A stretch of 64,000 bases of DNA from Gracilaria domingensis (taxonomy: Eukaryota; Rhodophyta; Florideophyceae; Gracilariales; Gracilariaceae): contig VCMS01000051.1 in assembly GCA_022539475.1 (NCBI GenBank), positions 124,001 to 188,000 of the forward strand, written 5' to 3'. The notes under the pieces were generated by a model. That model was given only the letters and a program-made list of their open reading frames with translations, did no database searches and was not told the DNA's origin. Shown in pieces: positions 10,726 through 20,933 of this stretch (positions within the stretch are counted from its first letter, which is position 1; each line of letters starts with the position of its first letter). Both the position numbers and the translations under genes were made by a program.

Positions 10726-11091
10726 AAGAGGGCGCGGCTGCGGTGGAGCCGCAGCCAAAAAAAGCCGCGAAGATGCGGTCGTTGAGGCGCAGCTGCGGTT
10801 GTTGCATCGCGCGCAGCGCGCGCAGATCGAAACGTCGCCGTTGGCAGGCGGTAGCCTAGCGCGCGTGCGGAGCGCTTCGCGCTGCGCGCCAATGGCTGCG
10901 CGCCACGCGTATGGTACGCGCCGCCGCGCCAGCGCGGCACGACGCGACGGCGCCGTCACGCCTCTCATACGCGCCCCGCTGCTGCGCCGTCGTTCCTGCG
11001 CTTCGCGCCCGCAGGCGGCGGAGCGCTCGCAGTTCGGGGCGACATGCGAATCATCACTTTTATGCGCCGGAGCCGCGACGGGGTGATAGCC

Positions 11092-11092
<1 letters not shown>

Positions 11093-11123
<31 letters not shown>
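11093..11123 (-). repeat. 31-base homopolymer C run directly after the histidinol dehydrogenase stop
   Basis: In the mRNA sense this is G31 beginning one base after the TGA (11127-11125). A homopolymer this long is unusual next to a coding end and would be prone to slippage and to sequencing error; its true length is therefore uncertain. Confidence 0.75.
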
Positions 11124-11124
11124 T

Positions 11125-12651
11125 TCAGCTGCCGTCCGCCTCGAACTGCCTCCGCAGCTTCGCCGCGTTCGCGTGCGCGTCCAGCCCTTCCGACCGCGCG
11201 ATGGTCTCCGCCGCCGCCGCAATCCCCCGCACCGAGCGCCCGTCCAGACCCACCACGCTGACGATCTTCACAAAGTCCACCACGCTCAGCGGCGACGAGA
11301 ACCTCGCGCTCCCTCCGGTCGGCATCACGTGGCTCGGCCCGGCCACGTAGTCGCCCAGCACCTCGCAGCTCCCCTCTCCCAGGAACAGCCCGCCGGCGTT
11401 CTTCATCTTCCCAACCACGTCCCACGGCTTCTCCACCGACAGAGACACGTGCTCTGTGGCGAACTCGTTCGCCAGATGCACGCATTCGTCCAGACTTTCC
11501 GCCACTACCAGGCCGCCCTGATGCTCCATTGCGTGCTTCGCCACCTCCTTGCGATCCAGCTTTTCAATCTGAACGTCCACGGCCTTCTGAACCTCTTCCG
11601 CCAACTTTTTCGAGTCAGTCAGCAGTATAGGCACCGCCATAAAGTCATGCTCCGCCTGCGCGAGCAAATCGGCCGCCACCAGCTCCGCGTTCGCGTGCTC
11701 ATCAGCGACCACCACCGCCTCAGTCGGGCCGTAAATACCATCAATACCCACCACTCCGTACACCTCCTTCTTCGCAATCGCCACGAAAATATTGCCCGGT
11801 CCCACAATCTTGTCCACACGCGGTATTGTCGCCGTTCCATACGCCAGAGCACCGACAGCCTGTGAGCCACCCACCGTGAACACGCGCACCTTAACGCCCT
11901 CCATTTCGTTTATTACTGCGCAGGCCGCCAGCGTGACGCTCGCAATTGTAGCGCTTTCGCGATCGGGCGGGGATACCACAATCAACTGCTCGCAACCTGC
12001 CACCACGGCGGGCAAAACGGACATTAGCACAGTCGAAGGCAATGGCGCCGTGCCGCCGGGCACGTAGAATCCCACCCGTTCGATGGGGCGAATGGCCTGA
12101 CCTACAGTTCCACCAAGATCGTTGGTAAACCAGCTGGTGACAGGCTGTTTCTTGTGATACGACACAACGCGATCCCTTGCAAGGCGCAGCGCATCAACGA
12201 CGTGAGCAGGCACCTGCTGCAAGGAGGCCTGCACAGTGTCGTAAGAAATCTCTGCGCCGGATGAAACGTCAACGCCGTCAATGGTTTTGGTCCAGTATTG
12301 CACTGCCTTGTCGCCCTTTTCCCTCACGGACCGCAGGATGTTCTGCACACATTGCACAGGCGTAGTAGGCTCTCCAAACATCTGATCGATCCTGGCCTGA
12401 ACGTGTGGCGGAACGCTGGTGTCCTCGATCAAGCCGCGCTTCAAAATGGTACGCTGCGCCTCGGCGGAGGTGTAGATTCGGGCGCTGGATGTGGCCATGT
12501 CGGGAAGCGGCTGTTGCAGCGTGAGACGTACTGGTGCGGCGTAAGCCGGCTTGCGTGGTCGCGAGGCCCTGAGCGGAAGAACGTGTCTGGGAAGGAGTTG
12601 GAGTGGGCGCGCCGGGGTGGTGAACGCGGACGAGCGCACTGACGGCGCCAT
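11125..12651 (-). CDS. HDH: Histidinol dehydrogenase, plastid-targeted, 508 aa
   Basis: Catalyses the last two steps of histidine biosynthesis: NAD+-dependent oxidation of L-histidinol to L-histidine, with a bound Zn2+. The catalytic body starts at about residue 55 and is collinear with plant/bacterial HisD: IRPIERVGFYVPGGTAPLPS (substrate/NAD region), RVDKIVGPGN, DLLAQAEHD (metal-ligand Gln and His), NEFATEHVSL (Glu-His general acid/base pair), LGDYVAGPSHVMPT (metal-ligand Asp and conserved GPxHxxPT) and a helical dimer tail. It is stand-alone, not the fungal multifunctional HIS4 form. The ATG at 12651 was chosen because it opens a Ser/Arg/Pro-rich transit-like peptide; the frame continues 55 codons upstream but in arginine-rich, unlikely sequence. 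No break is seen. Confidence 0.96.
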   Translation of the reverse strand: MAPSVRSSAFTTPARPLQLLPRHVLPLRASRPRKPAYAAPVRLTLQQPLPDMATSSARIYTSAEAQRTILKRGLIEDTSVPPHVQARIDQMFGEPTTPVQCVQNILRSVREKGDKAVQYWTKTIDGVDVSSGAEISYDTVQASLQQVPAHVVDALRLARDRVVSYHKKQPVTSWFTNDLGGTVGQAIRPIERVGFYVPGGTAPLPSTVLMSVLPAVVAGCEQLIVVSPPDRESATIASVTLAACAVINEMEGVKVRVFTVGGSQAVGALAYGTATIPRVDKIVGPGNIFVAIAKKEVYGVVGIDGIYGPTEAVVVADEHANAELVAADLLAQAEHDFMAVPILLTDSKKLAEEVQKAVDVQIEKLDRKEVAKHAMEHQGGLVVAESLDECVHLANEFATEHVSLSVEKPWDVVGKMKNAGGLFLGEGSCEVLGDYVAGPSHVMPTGGSARFSSPLSVVDFVKIVSVVGLDGRSVRGIAAAAETIARSEGLDAHANAAKLRRQFEADGS

Positions 12652-13216
12652 GGTGTGAAGATGGGAGCGAGGGATCCCGCGACCGCGATGGGGCGCGCTT
12701 CGTGTGGCGCGGGACGGAGCGGCGCTCCGCGGCGAGATGCAGCAATTCGTGCGCTGGCCACCACGCAAACAAGGCTCTCCACGTGATGTGGTCACACGTT
12801 GCCAGCAGACACACACTGTAACGGACGATAACCAATAAGAGCGCAGCAGACAAGTCCGTCAGCGAGCATCTCGCCGCCCAGATTGTTCTCTGATCAATTA
12901 TCGCCGCCGGGAAGGAGCAGGTGGCGGAGGTATTGCTTGCGCGCGGCGCGCGTGTATGCAGCAGGAATATTGGCGGAAACCCCGCGATGCACCTCGCGGC
13001 GAGGCGCAGTGGCACAAAGATGGTGAAGGTATTATGGCATCCCGGCGCTGATCCCCATCTGGAAGCGAGCTTGAACATCGCATGCTCCTGATGCACGGTC
13101 GCCTGCCTTCCGTCATCGCCAATGGGCATGCCAACGTGCCCCAAAAGACTGCCCCGCCTGGGCGCCGTGGCGCCCATGCTCCCCGGCACTCAGGCGCCGC
13201 CTCGAGGTGTGGCTGA
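12652..13216. other. Upstream region of histidinol dehydrogenase
   Basis: GC-rich, with overlapping low-quality frames on both strands (for example an Arg/Pro-rich minus frame ending at 12898). None has convincing protein character. It should hold the promoter of the histidinol dehydrogenase gene; the hAT remnant begins at its right edge. Confidence 0.5.
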
Positions 13217-15109
13217 AGCCGTGGCCAACGTCGCACGGGACGCTTATACAACGGCAGCACGCGCCGTTCCACATCCTCTTCAGCCATCCTCCTGCGCGTT
13301 GTGGAACACGCGTTTACCTCCGTTGTGTGTGATCTGGTGCGATTGCTAGATCCGAATTTTGTGAAAGCAGTCCCTAGTATTGCCAGGATGGCTGGTAAAA
13401 ACATTCAGGCCATGTATAAAAAACGGCTGAAAGAAGTGAACTCCGAAATAGTAGCCGCATTGAAACAGACCTATGGGACCTTGATTTTTGACGGTTAGAC
13501 TGACGCGAGTTCTGAGAACGTCATCAACGTATTGCTGACTATAACGGGAGTTTCGAAGTCTAGGAAGACCTTTTTTCTACGCTCTATCTACACCGGATCA
13601 GCGAGTTGTGACGCTAATCTTTGTGCAAACACCTTGGAGTCCGCTTTTGCAGGGTTCGGAAATATGAATCGTGTGTGCGCCGTCGTAAGTGACAATGCAA
13701 GTTCGTGCGTGAAGGCCAAAGAGCAGCTATCCGCTAAGTACAACCATGTGGTGTCTAGTCCGGATCAAACACATGTTGCCAATCTACTCATGCAAGATGT
13801 GGGCGAGTTGGAATGCGTGAAGGAAATATTGGGTACAGTATCTGGTGTGATGAATGATTTAAGAAAGCACCCAAAGCTTTAATTTCGTGTAAAGCAATTG
13901 AAAGACCAATATAACTGCCAGTTGCAGAATCAAGGCTACACTACAACTAACAGAGAGCTGGATGAATATAGTAGATTGCGACCTTTGCGCACAGCCGTGC
14001 TGCCTGTTTGAATGGCATCGACTCGTTTCGCGACTTCGGAAGGAATGTTGCAGTCTTTTCTCAGGAGCACGGTGGTTTATCAGAGACTTGTTGGGCGTTC
14101 CGACTTTGTTACAGCTTTGTACAGTGGGTGCGTAGACCAAAGACGCGATACATTCGAGGCTACCATTCGGGATGATTCTGTGTATGAGGAGAGCTTAGAC
14201 ATATATCATGTACTGCGAGTAATTAGACACTATCTTCGAATATTCGATGATGATAGTTCGGTTATTTCCGAAGTGTATCCGGCAACGAGACAACTAGAAG
14301 AAAAGCTCCGGGCCCTGCCATTGACATCTTTCTTTACAGAGGAGCGGAAGTCAGAGGTGTTAAACACGTTTCATGGACGCCTAACGGGCTCAAGCTAGAG
14401 AGTGAGGGTGCCATTTCTGAATTCATTGCATTATATGGCCTACTTCCTGGATATCCGGAGCCTCAATGAAAATTGCATGCCATTACATCCTCAAATATTG
14501 ACGCACATACCTGCATACGTGCAGTCCGACGCTTTTCCGAGAACGCAGAAACTTCAAAGCTCAGGTGGAGAGGACGGGGCAGTGCATAAACTATTTGAAG
14601 AGTTTAACTTCACGAGGTTCTCATGGACGTCCCAAGCAGACCGTCCGGGTCAGCGAGAAGTTCTCATGGCCTTCAAGAACATTCCAATTGTTTATTGGAT
14701 ACAGTCGAAGGAAAGACCTTGGTTACTGTCCGTGAGTCCCTCATACTCGAGTGTAGAGAGGAGTTTCAGTCAACAGGGGAGAATTCGCACACCCACGAGA
14801 AACCGACTTCATCCGACGAAAGTCGAAATGATGATGTTCTGCGCCTTCAATCGGGCCTTGACATCACGCTCGCGTGCACGAAGGACAGCGATTACGAGGA
14901 CTCCTGTAGCACCAAATGCTTTCATGACATCTGACAGTGGCGCTGAAGCGGGCTCAACTAATTTGGTCTCTTACTTTGATGTGGATAAAAACATGGGAGT
15001 TGATAATGACGAAGTAGGCAACGAAGACCAGTTATTGGACTGGGAGCATGTACAGGAAGACAGCGAGGGACTACCGGAAACTGACATCATGCGCTCGCTA
15101 TTTGATTAG
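13217..15109 (+). pseudogene. hAT-superfamily transposase (DUF659 type), inactivated by in-frame stops
   Basis: One reading frame runs about 630 codons and is interrupted only by stop codons: TAG 13496-13498, TAA 13880-13882, TGA 14009-14011, TAG 14396-14398. Around the first stop the sequence reads TLIFDG-stop-TDASSENVI, exactly where DUF659 proteins have DGWTD, so a Trp codon became TAG. VCAVVSDNASSCVKAKEQL matches the conserved VTDNA...A block, and VANLLMQDVG the nLmleDig block, although the usual Cys/His before it are lost. The C-terminal hAT dimerisation domain is clear (SVERSFSQQGRIRTPTRNRLHP). The N-terminal BED finger is not visible and terminal inverted repeats were not found. It cannot encode an active transposase. 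Confidence 0.88.
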
Positions 15110-15440
15110 AGTACGCGATGGGATGGAGGTTTTGGTTTCTTGTGATATAGACAATGCGTTTCAGTTTTAGATAGAGAGAAGAGGATTGATAAGAGCGGTT
15201 GAGGGCTCGTCGCGTTGATTCGTGCGGGACAGCAACCCTGACATTTTTATGAACCTGCGCCATCTTGTTCACAGATATAGAATGAGCGCAGCGGAGAGGC
15301 GGTGAGTGGGAGATATGCTTGTTGTTGCAAGTTACTCTGATGATTACAACGATAGTTACTCATACAAGGACGGTTCTGAACAGCCTGGACGAAGCTGTGG
15401 TTGTTGCTAAAGGTTCTGTTGATACGAACAAAGACAAAGA

Positions 15441-15896
15441 ATGAGCATCTGCATCATATGCTTCTGCAAGAAGTCTGATGGCGTTTATTCGTTTGCTGTG
15501 GCTTCAGCTCTTGCCTCTGTGGAAGGCAAAATGGAAGTAGAGAGTAAGGATGATGATGGGTTAGCTAGTAGTTCCATGGCCGTCGGTCGCCATGTTGTCT
15601 CAAAGGTTTCAACGGCAATGAAAGAGAGAGAGGAGGAGATGAGAGGACCTTGCGAGGCACAGATATATTCGTACTTCAGGTATGCTGTTCAATTTCTGGT
15701 CTCTTTGTTTGCTGTCCTTCTCAATTCACTCGCTGGGTTCAAAGGCCCTGGAAGCTCATATATATCTCCGGCGGCGAAGCAAGTTACAGATCATTAACTC
15801 GATGACATTTGCAAGGCGGTGACTGAGAAAGGTGATCTGTCAGAAATTATTGATGAGTTTCGTCGTTCCTCGGCAACGACTCCATCAGATAGTTGA
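15441..15896 (+). pseudogene. Unknown ORF, one in-frame stop
   Basis: From the ATG at 15441 a 118-residue frame ends in TAA (15795-15797), but the same frame continues with LDDICKAVTEKGDLSEIIDEF to a TGA at 15894-15896. It contains an acidic/Ser segment and one hydrophobic stretch (AVQFLVSLFAVLLNSLAG). No family was recognised. It follows the hAT remnant by about 330 bp in a different frame and may be part of the same or another element. Confidence 0.35.
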
Positions 15897-16041
15897 CGGT
15901 CAGCCCCATGTTACTTGCATGCACGCTCCACTTCGAAAGCGGTTCGTGTGGTTTACCCTGTACTATGCTTGTTTGAATAAACGTTTGTTAGCTAGGCAAA
16001 AGGATTGTTGTGTAAAAGGCAAGAGACATCAGTGTTTAGTA

Positions 16042-18022
16042 CTAGCTTGTTAAGGTCTTAAAGTTAAGTGTTTTACATATCGTGCTTGAACCAGCTGTGT
16101 ACTGCGCTGCCACCAAGGATTGACGCTTGTTCTGGAATGACCTCATCGCAACAATCGGATTAACGTAGAAAGGATGTTTATCCCCCTGATCCGCCCTATC
16201 AAGCACACTCAATAATTGGTGTCGTTTAAACCTCAACTTCATAGTGGAGACAATTCCGCATTCCATGGGAAAAGTCTTCGCAATAAATGATGCCGGTAGG
16301 AAGAGTATCTCAACGTTTTTCAAGGCAGGTACAGTCCCATGAGCAGTACATGAGTCCCAAACCAACAGCACTCTTCTTTCACGATTCCTACCAATATACG
16401 AATCGAAAGCATGCAGCCACGAAAAGAAAAGCTTGGCTGTGACCCATGTGTGATGCAATCCCACGAGTGGGCAAACAAGAGCCGCGTCGCGGAAAGCGCA
16501 CCTACACGGTGTTCGAGCCCCGCTCCCTATAGGGATAGGGTCGGTGGTAGAACCCTCCGGTAGGGCTGACACAGGCCGGGTGTAAATCCGGGCAGCCCCG
16601 TCCTCGGCGTGCAGCCGGAGGTTGGGGTGCGTAGAATCGGCGTAGAATCCGGGTAGTTCTGGCGAGCCACAGCGAGTGGAGATAGCCGAACCAACGGTGT
16701 TGGGCAAAACGGACAACCAACGAGCCGCGCGACGGTGCACTGACTCGCGAGATCGAGAAATATTCCCAGACAATGTGGGTCAAACCTGTATAACAGGGCA
16801 GAGCGATAGGAGCCGTATGACGGAAATAATAACAATAAGAGAACAGAAAAGATGCCGTGACGACGGTCTAGAACTCCTCAGTGGTAGAAGTCGGATGACT
16901 AGCCCGGAATTGTGGCGGCTTGCCCGATTAAGGACGAAAACCGTTCACAAGCGGCAAGAAAGTCAGAGCCAGAAGCCTCCTTGAGGTTTACTTCTCGTAC
17001 AGTGGCGGCAAGTGCCGCCACTTATATACGGCACTTGAAAATATCAATTGAAATATCTAACTATCCGGCGATGCCGGCCAATACACTACAGGTGTGCCCT
17101 CGTGGCAGGCTTGCCACGGCGCACCCGCTATCGGGCCAACTTGGCACACGTGTGCAGAAATACTACCTTTCCTAGGCATACCCCAAAATAGGGCCACTAC
17201 CACAGTAGCCTCTCATAACCTGAGGTGTCGAAGCCGGTAACGGATGAACAAAACTATGAAAAATACCTCGGTGCATCCCCAGAAAGGGCGTTTTGCTCTA
17301 CACCATGCGCTAATGTTGGACAGGTACTCGAAATCAACGTTTTTGGTGGTTTGGTCGTCAATAGAAAGTTTAGCAGAACTCTTCCCTACCATGGTGAGAG
17401 GATATCTCTCTGGTCCAGTCCTGTTACAACAACCCAATACAGTGAGCTTGCTTTCATCATGCGCAGAAGCGTCAGAATTCACACGATACTGAACACCAAA
17501 TTCAGCTGCCGTCCAGATATCGTCATCCTTGAAGGTGGAGAGTTTTCGAACAAACGCTGGGTAACTTTCGTCGAACACATTTCCATCGTTCTCCTCTTCC
17601 GTTACCTCATTCACTCTCCAGAATTTAAGTCCGTATCTCTTCTTATACTTCTCCACCCAACCATTTGAAGAACGGAACTCTAAATGTCTACCACCCGGAA
17701 GTCGTTCGTTGACATGTCTCAACAGGAGTCTCCCAAATTCTCTAACAGTGCCACTTGTGACACGATCCCGTCGAAGCTTCTGATCCACTACCCACGAGAA
17801 AAGTGCATCCTCTAGCGCCGGTTGTCTGGGAACGGTAGCACTCTTCGCAGTGTCTGGCGTCCTGGACTTGGAGAATGTAATTCTGTTCTTGAGCAGTCTC
17901 CAAATGGTAGTTTGACTGGGTTTCTGCGCGAAGTTGAAGGTCTGGGCGGCCCATTCGGCGAGTGCATTTTGCGAAGACAGTTTGTCAGCATTTGAGCGAC
18001 GAAGATATTCTTTAATAAGTGG
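16042..18022 (-). pseudogene. pogo/Tigger-type (CENP-B-like, DDE_1) transposase, split and mutated
   Basis: The N-terminal part (about 18022-17290) has a Psq-like helix-turn-helix (ALAEWAAQTFNFAQKPSQTTIWRLLKN), a CENP-B-type second HTH (ALEDALFSWVVDQKLRRDRVTSG) and the start of the DDE_1 domain (GRHLEFRSSNGWVEKYKKRYGL; LTVLGCCNRTGPERYPLTMVGKS). The C-terminal part (about 16475-16042) resumes at TWVTAKLFFSWLHAFDSYIG with VLLVWDSCTAHG and FPMECGIVSTMK. Between them lies about 0.8 kb of unrelated DNA. Family members have NADETG at the first catalytic Asp; here it is TAAEFG, and the third site PLDQG is PMECG, so two of three acidic residues are altered. The gene is dead even without the split. 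Confidence 0.8.
16490..17290. mobile_element. Foreign segment splitting the pogo transposase, possibly a solo LTR
   Basis: Interrupts the DDE_1 domain. On the minus strand it carries a TATA-like GTATATAAGTGG near 17025 and ends in a GC-rich block with CTCGAACA near 16508. A related block (GCCGGGTGTAA followed by ACCGGG-like sequence, and a GTCGAACAC/CCTATA pair) recurs at about 20660-20880. The size and promoter-like features suit a solo LTR, but the termini and target duplication could not be fixed. Confidence 0.4.
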
Positions 18023-18049
18023 TCATGAGTCCAAAACTAACAGCGACGT

Positions 18050-18568
18050 CTACTTCTTATTCTCTGTTGCAGCCGGTAAAAAGATGGGACTGTCCAGCGG
18101 AATAAAGTTGCGGGTTTTGCACAAAAGCCTTGTCCTGCTTTTTCGCGGCACACAAATCGGTTGTGCTCTGCGCTGAAGTGCAACATCGGTTGTTGGCTTG
18201 TGTTTGGTAGATGTATTGGTTTCGGCTTTGTTACGGTTTAACGTTGATGGCTCATCTTCGATCTGTACGTTGCTCATTATCACATCATACAGACAACCAT
18301 TTTGTGCATGACACAATGAAGAAAACGCTCCGTGTTCGCACCTGCAGTTGTTATTTGTTACAAAGCCTGGAAGGTATAACGGACTGTTCGGCGGAACAAG
18401 TTTGCTCGTAGTACGCAGAAGTCGTGACCTGTTTTTGCGAACCATTGGGATCGGTACGAGGATGCTCAGGTGTGTATGTGAGTTTCGTTGGAAAGAATGA
18501 GGGCTGCTGGGAAAGAGAGGTAATTTGCCGAATCGGCAGTGCCGACTTAAGCTGCTTGTTTCGGCCAT
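18050..18568 (-). CDS. Hypothetical protein, 172 aa, with an internal duplication
   Basis: Starts at an ATG at 18568 and ends at a TAA at 18050. A motif occurs twice: RKNRSRLLRTTSKLVPPNSPLYLP (about residues 44-67) and RKSRTRLLCKTRNFIPLDSPIFLP (about 142-165), i.e. R-x-S/T-R-x-L-L-x3-T/R then V/I-P-x2-S-P-x-Y/F-L-P. Between the copies is a Cys-containing region and a Thr/Lys-rich stretch. No known family was recognised. It lies immediately upstream of the pogo remnant on the same strand, so it may be an accessory ORF of that element, or a chance frame preserved by an old duplication. Confidence 0.4.
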   Translation of the reverse strand: MAETSSLSRHCRFGKLPLFPSSPHSFQRNSHTHLSILVPIPMVRKNRSRLLRTTSKLVPPNSPLYLPGFVTNNNCRCEHGAFSSLCHAQNGCLYDVIMSNVQIEDEPSTLNRNKAETNTSTKHKPTTDVALQRRAQPICVPRKSRTRLLCKTRNFIPLDSPIFLPAATENKK

Positions 18569-18726
18569 ATGGCCCTGGAATGTTGTGCGGCATAAGCGTG
18601 GTATTGGGCTGGATTGGCCAATAATTTTGACGCAAGTCGTAGGTTGGGTTGCAGGCTCAGCCTTCCAGCCTCAGTCTCGCAGGCTGGCAGCCGCAGGCTG
18701 CAACGCAGACACTTGCAGACGTCGAG

Positions 18727-18781
18727 GTTCGAAAGGCACGTCAGATGTGCTGCAGAAGCACATCTGACGTGCCTTTCGAAC
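18727..18781. repeat. Perfect 25-bp inverted repeat with a 5-base loop
   Basis: The left arm starting GTTCGAAAGGCACG is exactly complementary to the right arm; the loop is GCAGA. Preceded by a short tandem of GCAGGCT-like words. It could fold as a hairpin RNA or be a foldback MITE. Confidence 0.85.
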
Positions 18782-19240
18782 TTTGCATACTTTCGCATTG
18801 CATAGAACTTGAAATCGTTTTTGGATTTCAAATTTATTTAAAAACGCTGAAAGTGGGTGACAGGAGGCCACCACTGGCAAAAACTTTGCACTTCAGCGGG
18901 TGACGGGAGGGTCACGGAGAAAATTTTTGCAGATCGTTCAACACTGCTTGTCACTGAATATAAGCACCATCGCGCCACAGCGCAATACAACAACCCCCCA
19001 ACGGGCGATCCGCGGTACAAGCCTTGCTCTTGTGTCTTTTAAACGACGGTTTACCACGTTACGCCGCATATCCTCACATCCAAACCGTTTTTAACGGTTT
19101 TATTACCGCCTAACGAAAGATATTTGGCTCCAATTGTGGCAAAACATTAAACAAGAGCTTGCAATTGAATCTCTTAAAAAACCGAATATGGAATCTCAAT
19201 CCCAACATCATGCATAGCCCATGTCTGCATTTTCGGCATG
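18782..19240. other. AT-rich spacer before the copia fragment
   Basis: No gene seen. It contains a GTGAC-rich direct repeat (GGGTGACAGGAGG / GGGTGACGGGAGG at about 18855 and 18899) and a short perfect inverted repeat AACCGTTTTTAACGGTT near 19083. It could include the leader of the copia element. Confidence 0.4.
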
Positions 19241-20575
19241 AAGATTAACTACAGAACTGGTCGAGCACACCACCGATAATTTTAACCAATGGTATCAGAA
19301 TCTCCAATATATTCTCACTGAACATGAGTACGACCAATTAATAAACACAACTTTGAGCCAACCACTACGAAACATCACAAAGCCGTAGAAAGTCTCCGGC
19401 GCATAATTACGAATGGCATCACACAAGATATCAATAATCGCATTGCTGATCCAACTTTATTCACGAAGATGCGGGCCAGAATAGTTACTGCAATGCAGGA
19501 TACCCTTGAGTCACAGGCAACTAAGAATTATTAGAGCCTAACCACCGACGCCTTTATTTTGCGAAGAACTGAAGCAATATCAAAACACATAAAGCAACAC
19601 TTGGCACTTCGCAGCAAAAAAATAACCGCTCAGACCCCAGAAATTTCAAGTACACGTGTTACAGTCAACTGCATACTTCAAGATCTCGTGCGGGACGAAC
19701 GTTTTTCTGAACGAGCCATCAACATTATGATTGACAACCGCCCTAGAACAATCCAAGACGCCAAACTCCGCTTCCAGCAGTTTGAAAATCTCCTAGCACA
19801 GCAACCTCCTCCCTCTCAGATCCTTACCAACCCCGAGCTACCCACCAACGCAGTCACGGACAACACTTTTATCGCGGAGGTCGCGGCCGCGGCCGCGATC
19901 AGTATAGAGGAGCAAGCAATCTCAGTCTTCGAAATGCGATTCAGGACCTAACCAAAAAGGTTGACGACATAGCCGCCAGCAAATCTCGTTGTGGATGGGC
20001 CGGCTCCTCAGCAAAACAAGCAACAGCGAGAGATGACGCTTTGACGGCAGAGTTTCTCCAGGCTATGCACGCACTGGAATCTGCCACTTCCCCAGACGAG
20101 ACGCCCCAGGCGCAGTGTACGTGCACTTTGGATTCTGGAGCGCACCCCAGTATCATAGCCCACAGCACTACTGATCAAACTAACCTTCGTCATCCTATAA
20201 TCACAGACACTGCTTCTACAAACACGCTTCAGACCAAGAAGACGGGAATGCTACATCTGATCAGTAGTACAGGTCATAAGCTGACTCTGCCAACCTTGAT
20301 CAACAGAAATGTACAGAGGAACCTCATATCTGTACATTCGGTAACCGAAAGCCTCGGTCCCGTCATATTCACACCCCGTACTGCCTACATCCTTAGTCGC
20401 ACAGTGCTCATTAAATTATTGGGCACCGCTACCTGGCAAAACAACAGCTACACGCTAGATCTCGCGACGCGAAACTCCCAAGCAAAACCGGCCTACTCAG
20501 AAACCGTAACAACACACATCCCAATTGCATCGGCTCACAAAGCAACCAATCCTCCTCCCCTCCCGAAAACATCGT
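19241..20575 (+). pseudogene. Ty1/copia retrotransposon fragment: gag and protease
   Basis: The frame around 19260 reads TTDNFNQWYQNLQYILTEHEYDQL, the start of a copia-type (UBN2) gag. It then passes several stops and frame changes to a 130-residue gag stretch (19559-19951), and to a protease region (20041 onward) with TLDSGAHPSII, the copia aspartic-protease DSG motif, followed by the usual spacer. Integrase, RT and RNase H are absent: the sequence is cut near 20575, where unrelated DNA begins. No LTR pair was found, so only an internal fragment remains. Confidence 0.75.
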
Positions 20576-20933
20576 GTAGCGCAATGCCTGCGAGCAGGAA
20601 ACACCACGAAGATGTTCGGGATCTTCCTCTACTGAGGGCAACCCTGTGAACAGAGCCTCTCTGGACTGGCGCGACTAGCCGGGTGTAAGACCGGGGCCAG
20701 ACCGTCAAGACGCGGCGTTGAGAGTTGAGTTGGGAAGGGTGACTCACACGTGAGTGTAGCAGCCTCGAAAGAGGGACGAAACCACAGATTGGGGAAAGGA
20801 AAAGAATGGGAAAGAGAGAGAGGTACGGCGTATCGCCAGGGTATTCCCTATACAGGGTCGAACACAAACAACAAAGGTGAAACGCTCACAAGGTTGGTTT
20901 CTGCGGGGAAGCTCGCGTTCTATGGCAGCTAGA
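20576..20933. other. Junction segment, LTR-like
   Basis: A purine-rich stretch (AAAGAGGGACGAAACC...GGGAAAGGAAAAG) and blocks shared with the insert at 16490-17290 suggest a partial LTR from a related element. No ORF is supported here. Confidence 0.3.

Larger units (their letters stand above)
10613..11124. other. GC-rich spacer between CNNM and histidinol dehydrogenase, with G and C homopolymer runs
   Basis: Serves as promoter/5' leader for the CNNM gene and 3' flank of histidinol dehydrogenase. It contains G-runs at about 10676-10725 (at least four runs of five or more G on the plus strand) and a 31-base C run at 11093-11123. Long proline- and arginine-rich frames here are composition artefacts. 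Confidence 0.7.

Noticed and set aside
10043..11265. Several long Arg/Ala/Pro-rich frames on both strands over the CNNM start and the GC-rich spacer
   Set aside because: Antisense or shadow frames of a strong CNNM gene, or translations of homopolymer runs; no domain features.
12278..13404. Minus-strand frames of 168-303 codons upstream of histidinol dehydrogenase
   Set aside because: Arg/Pro/Cys-rich low-quality sequence overlapping the gene's own 5' end; no motif.
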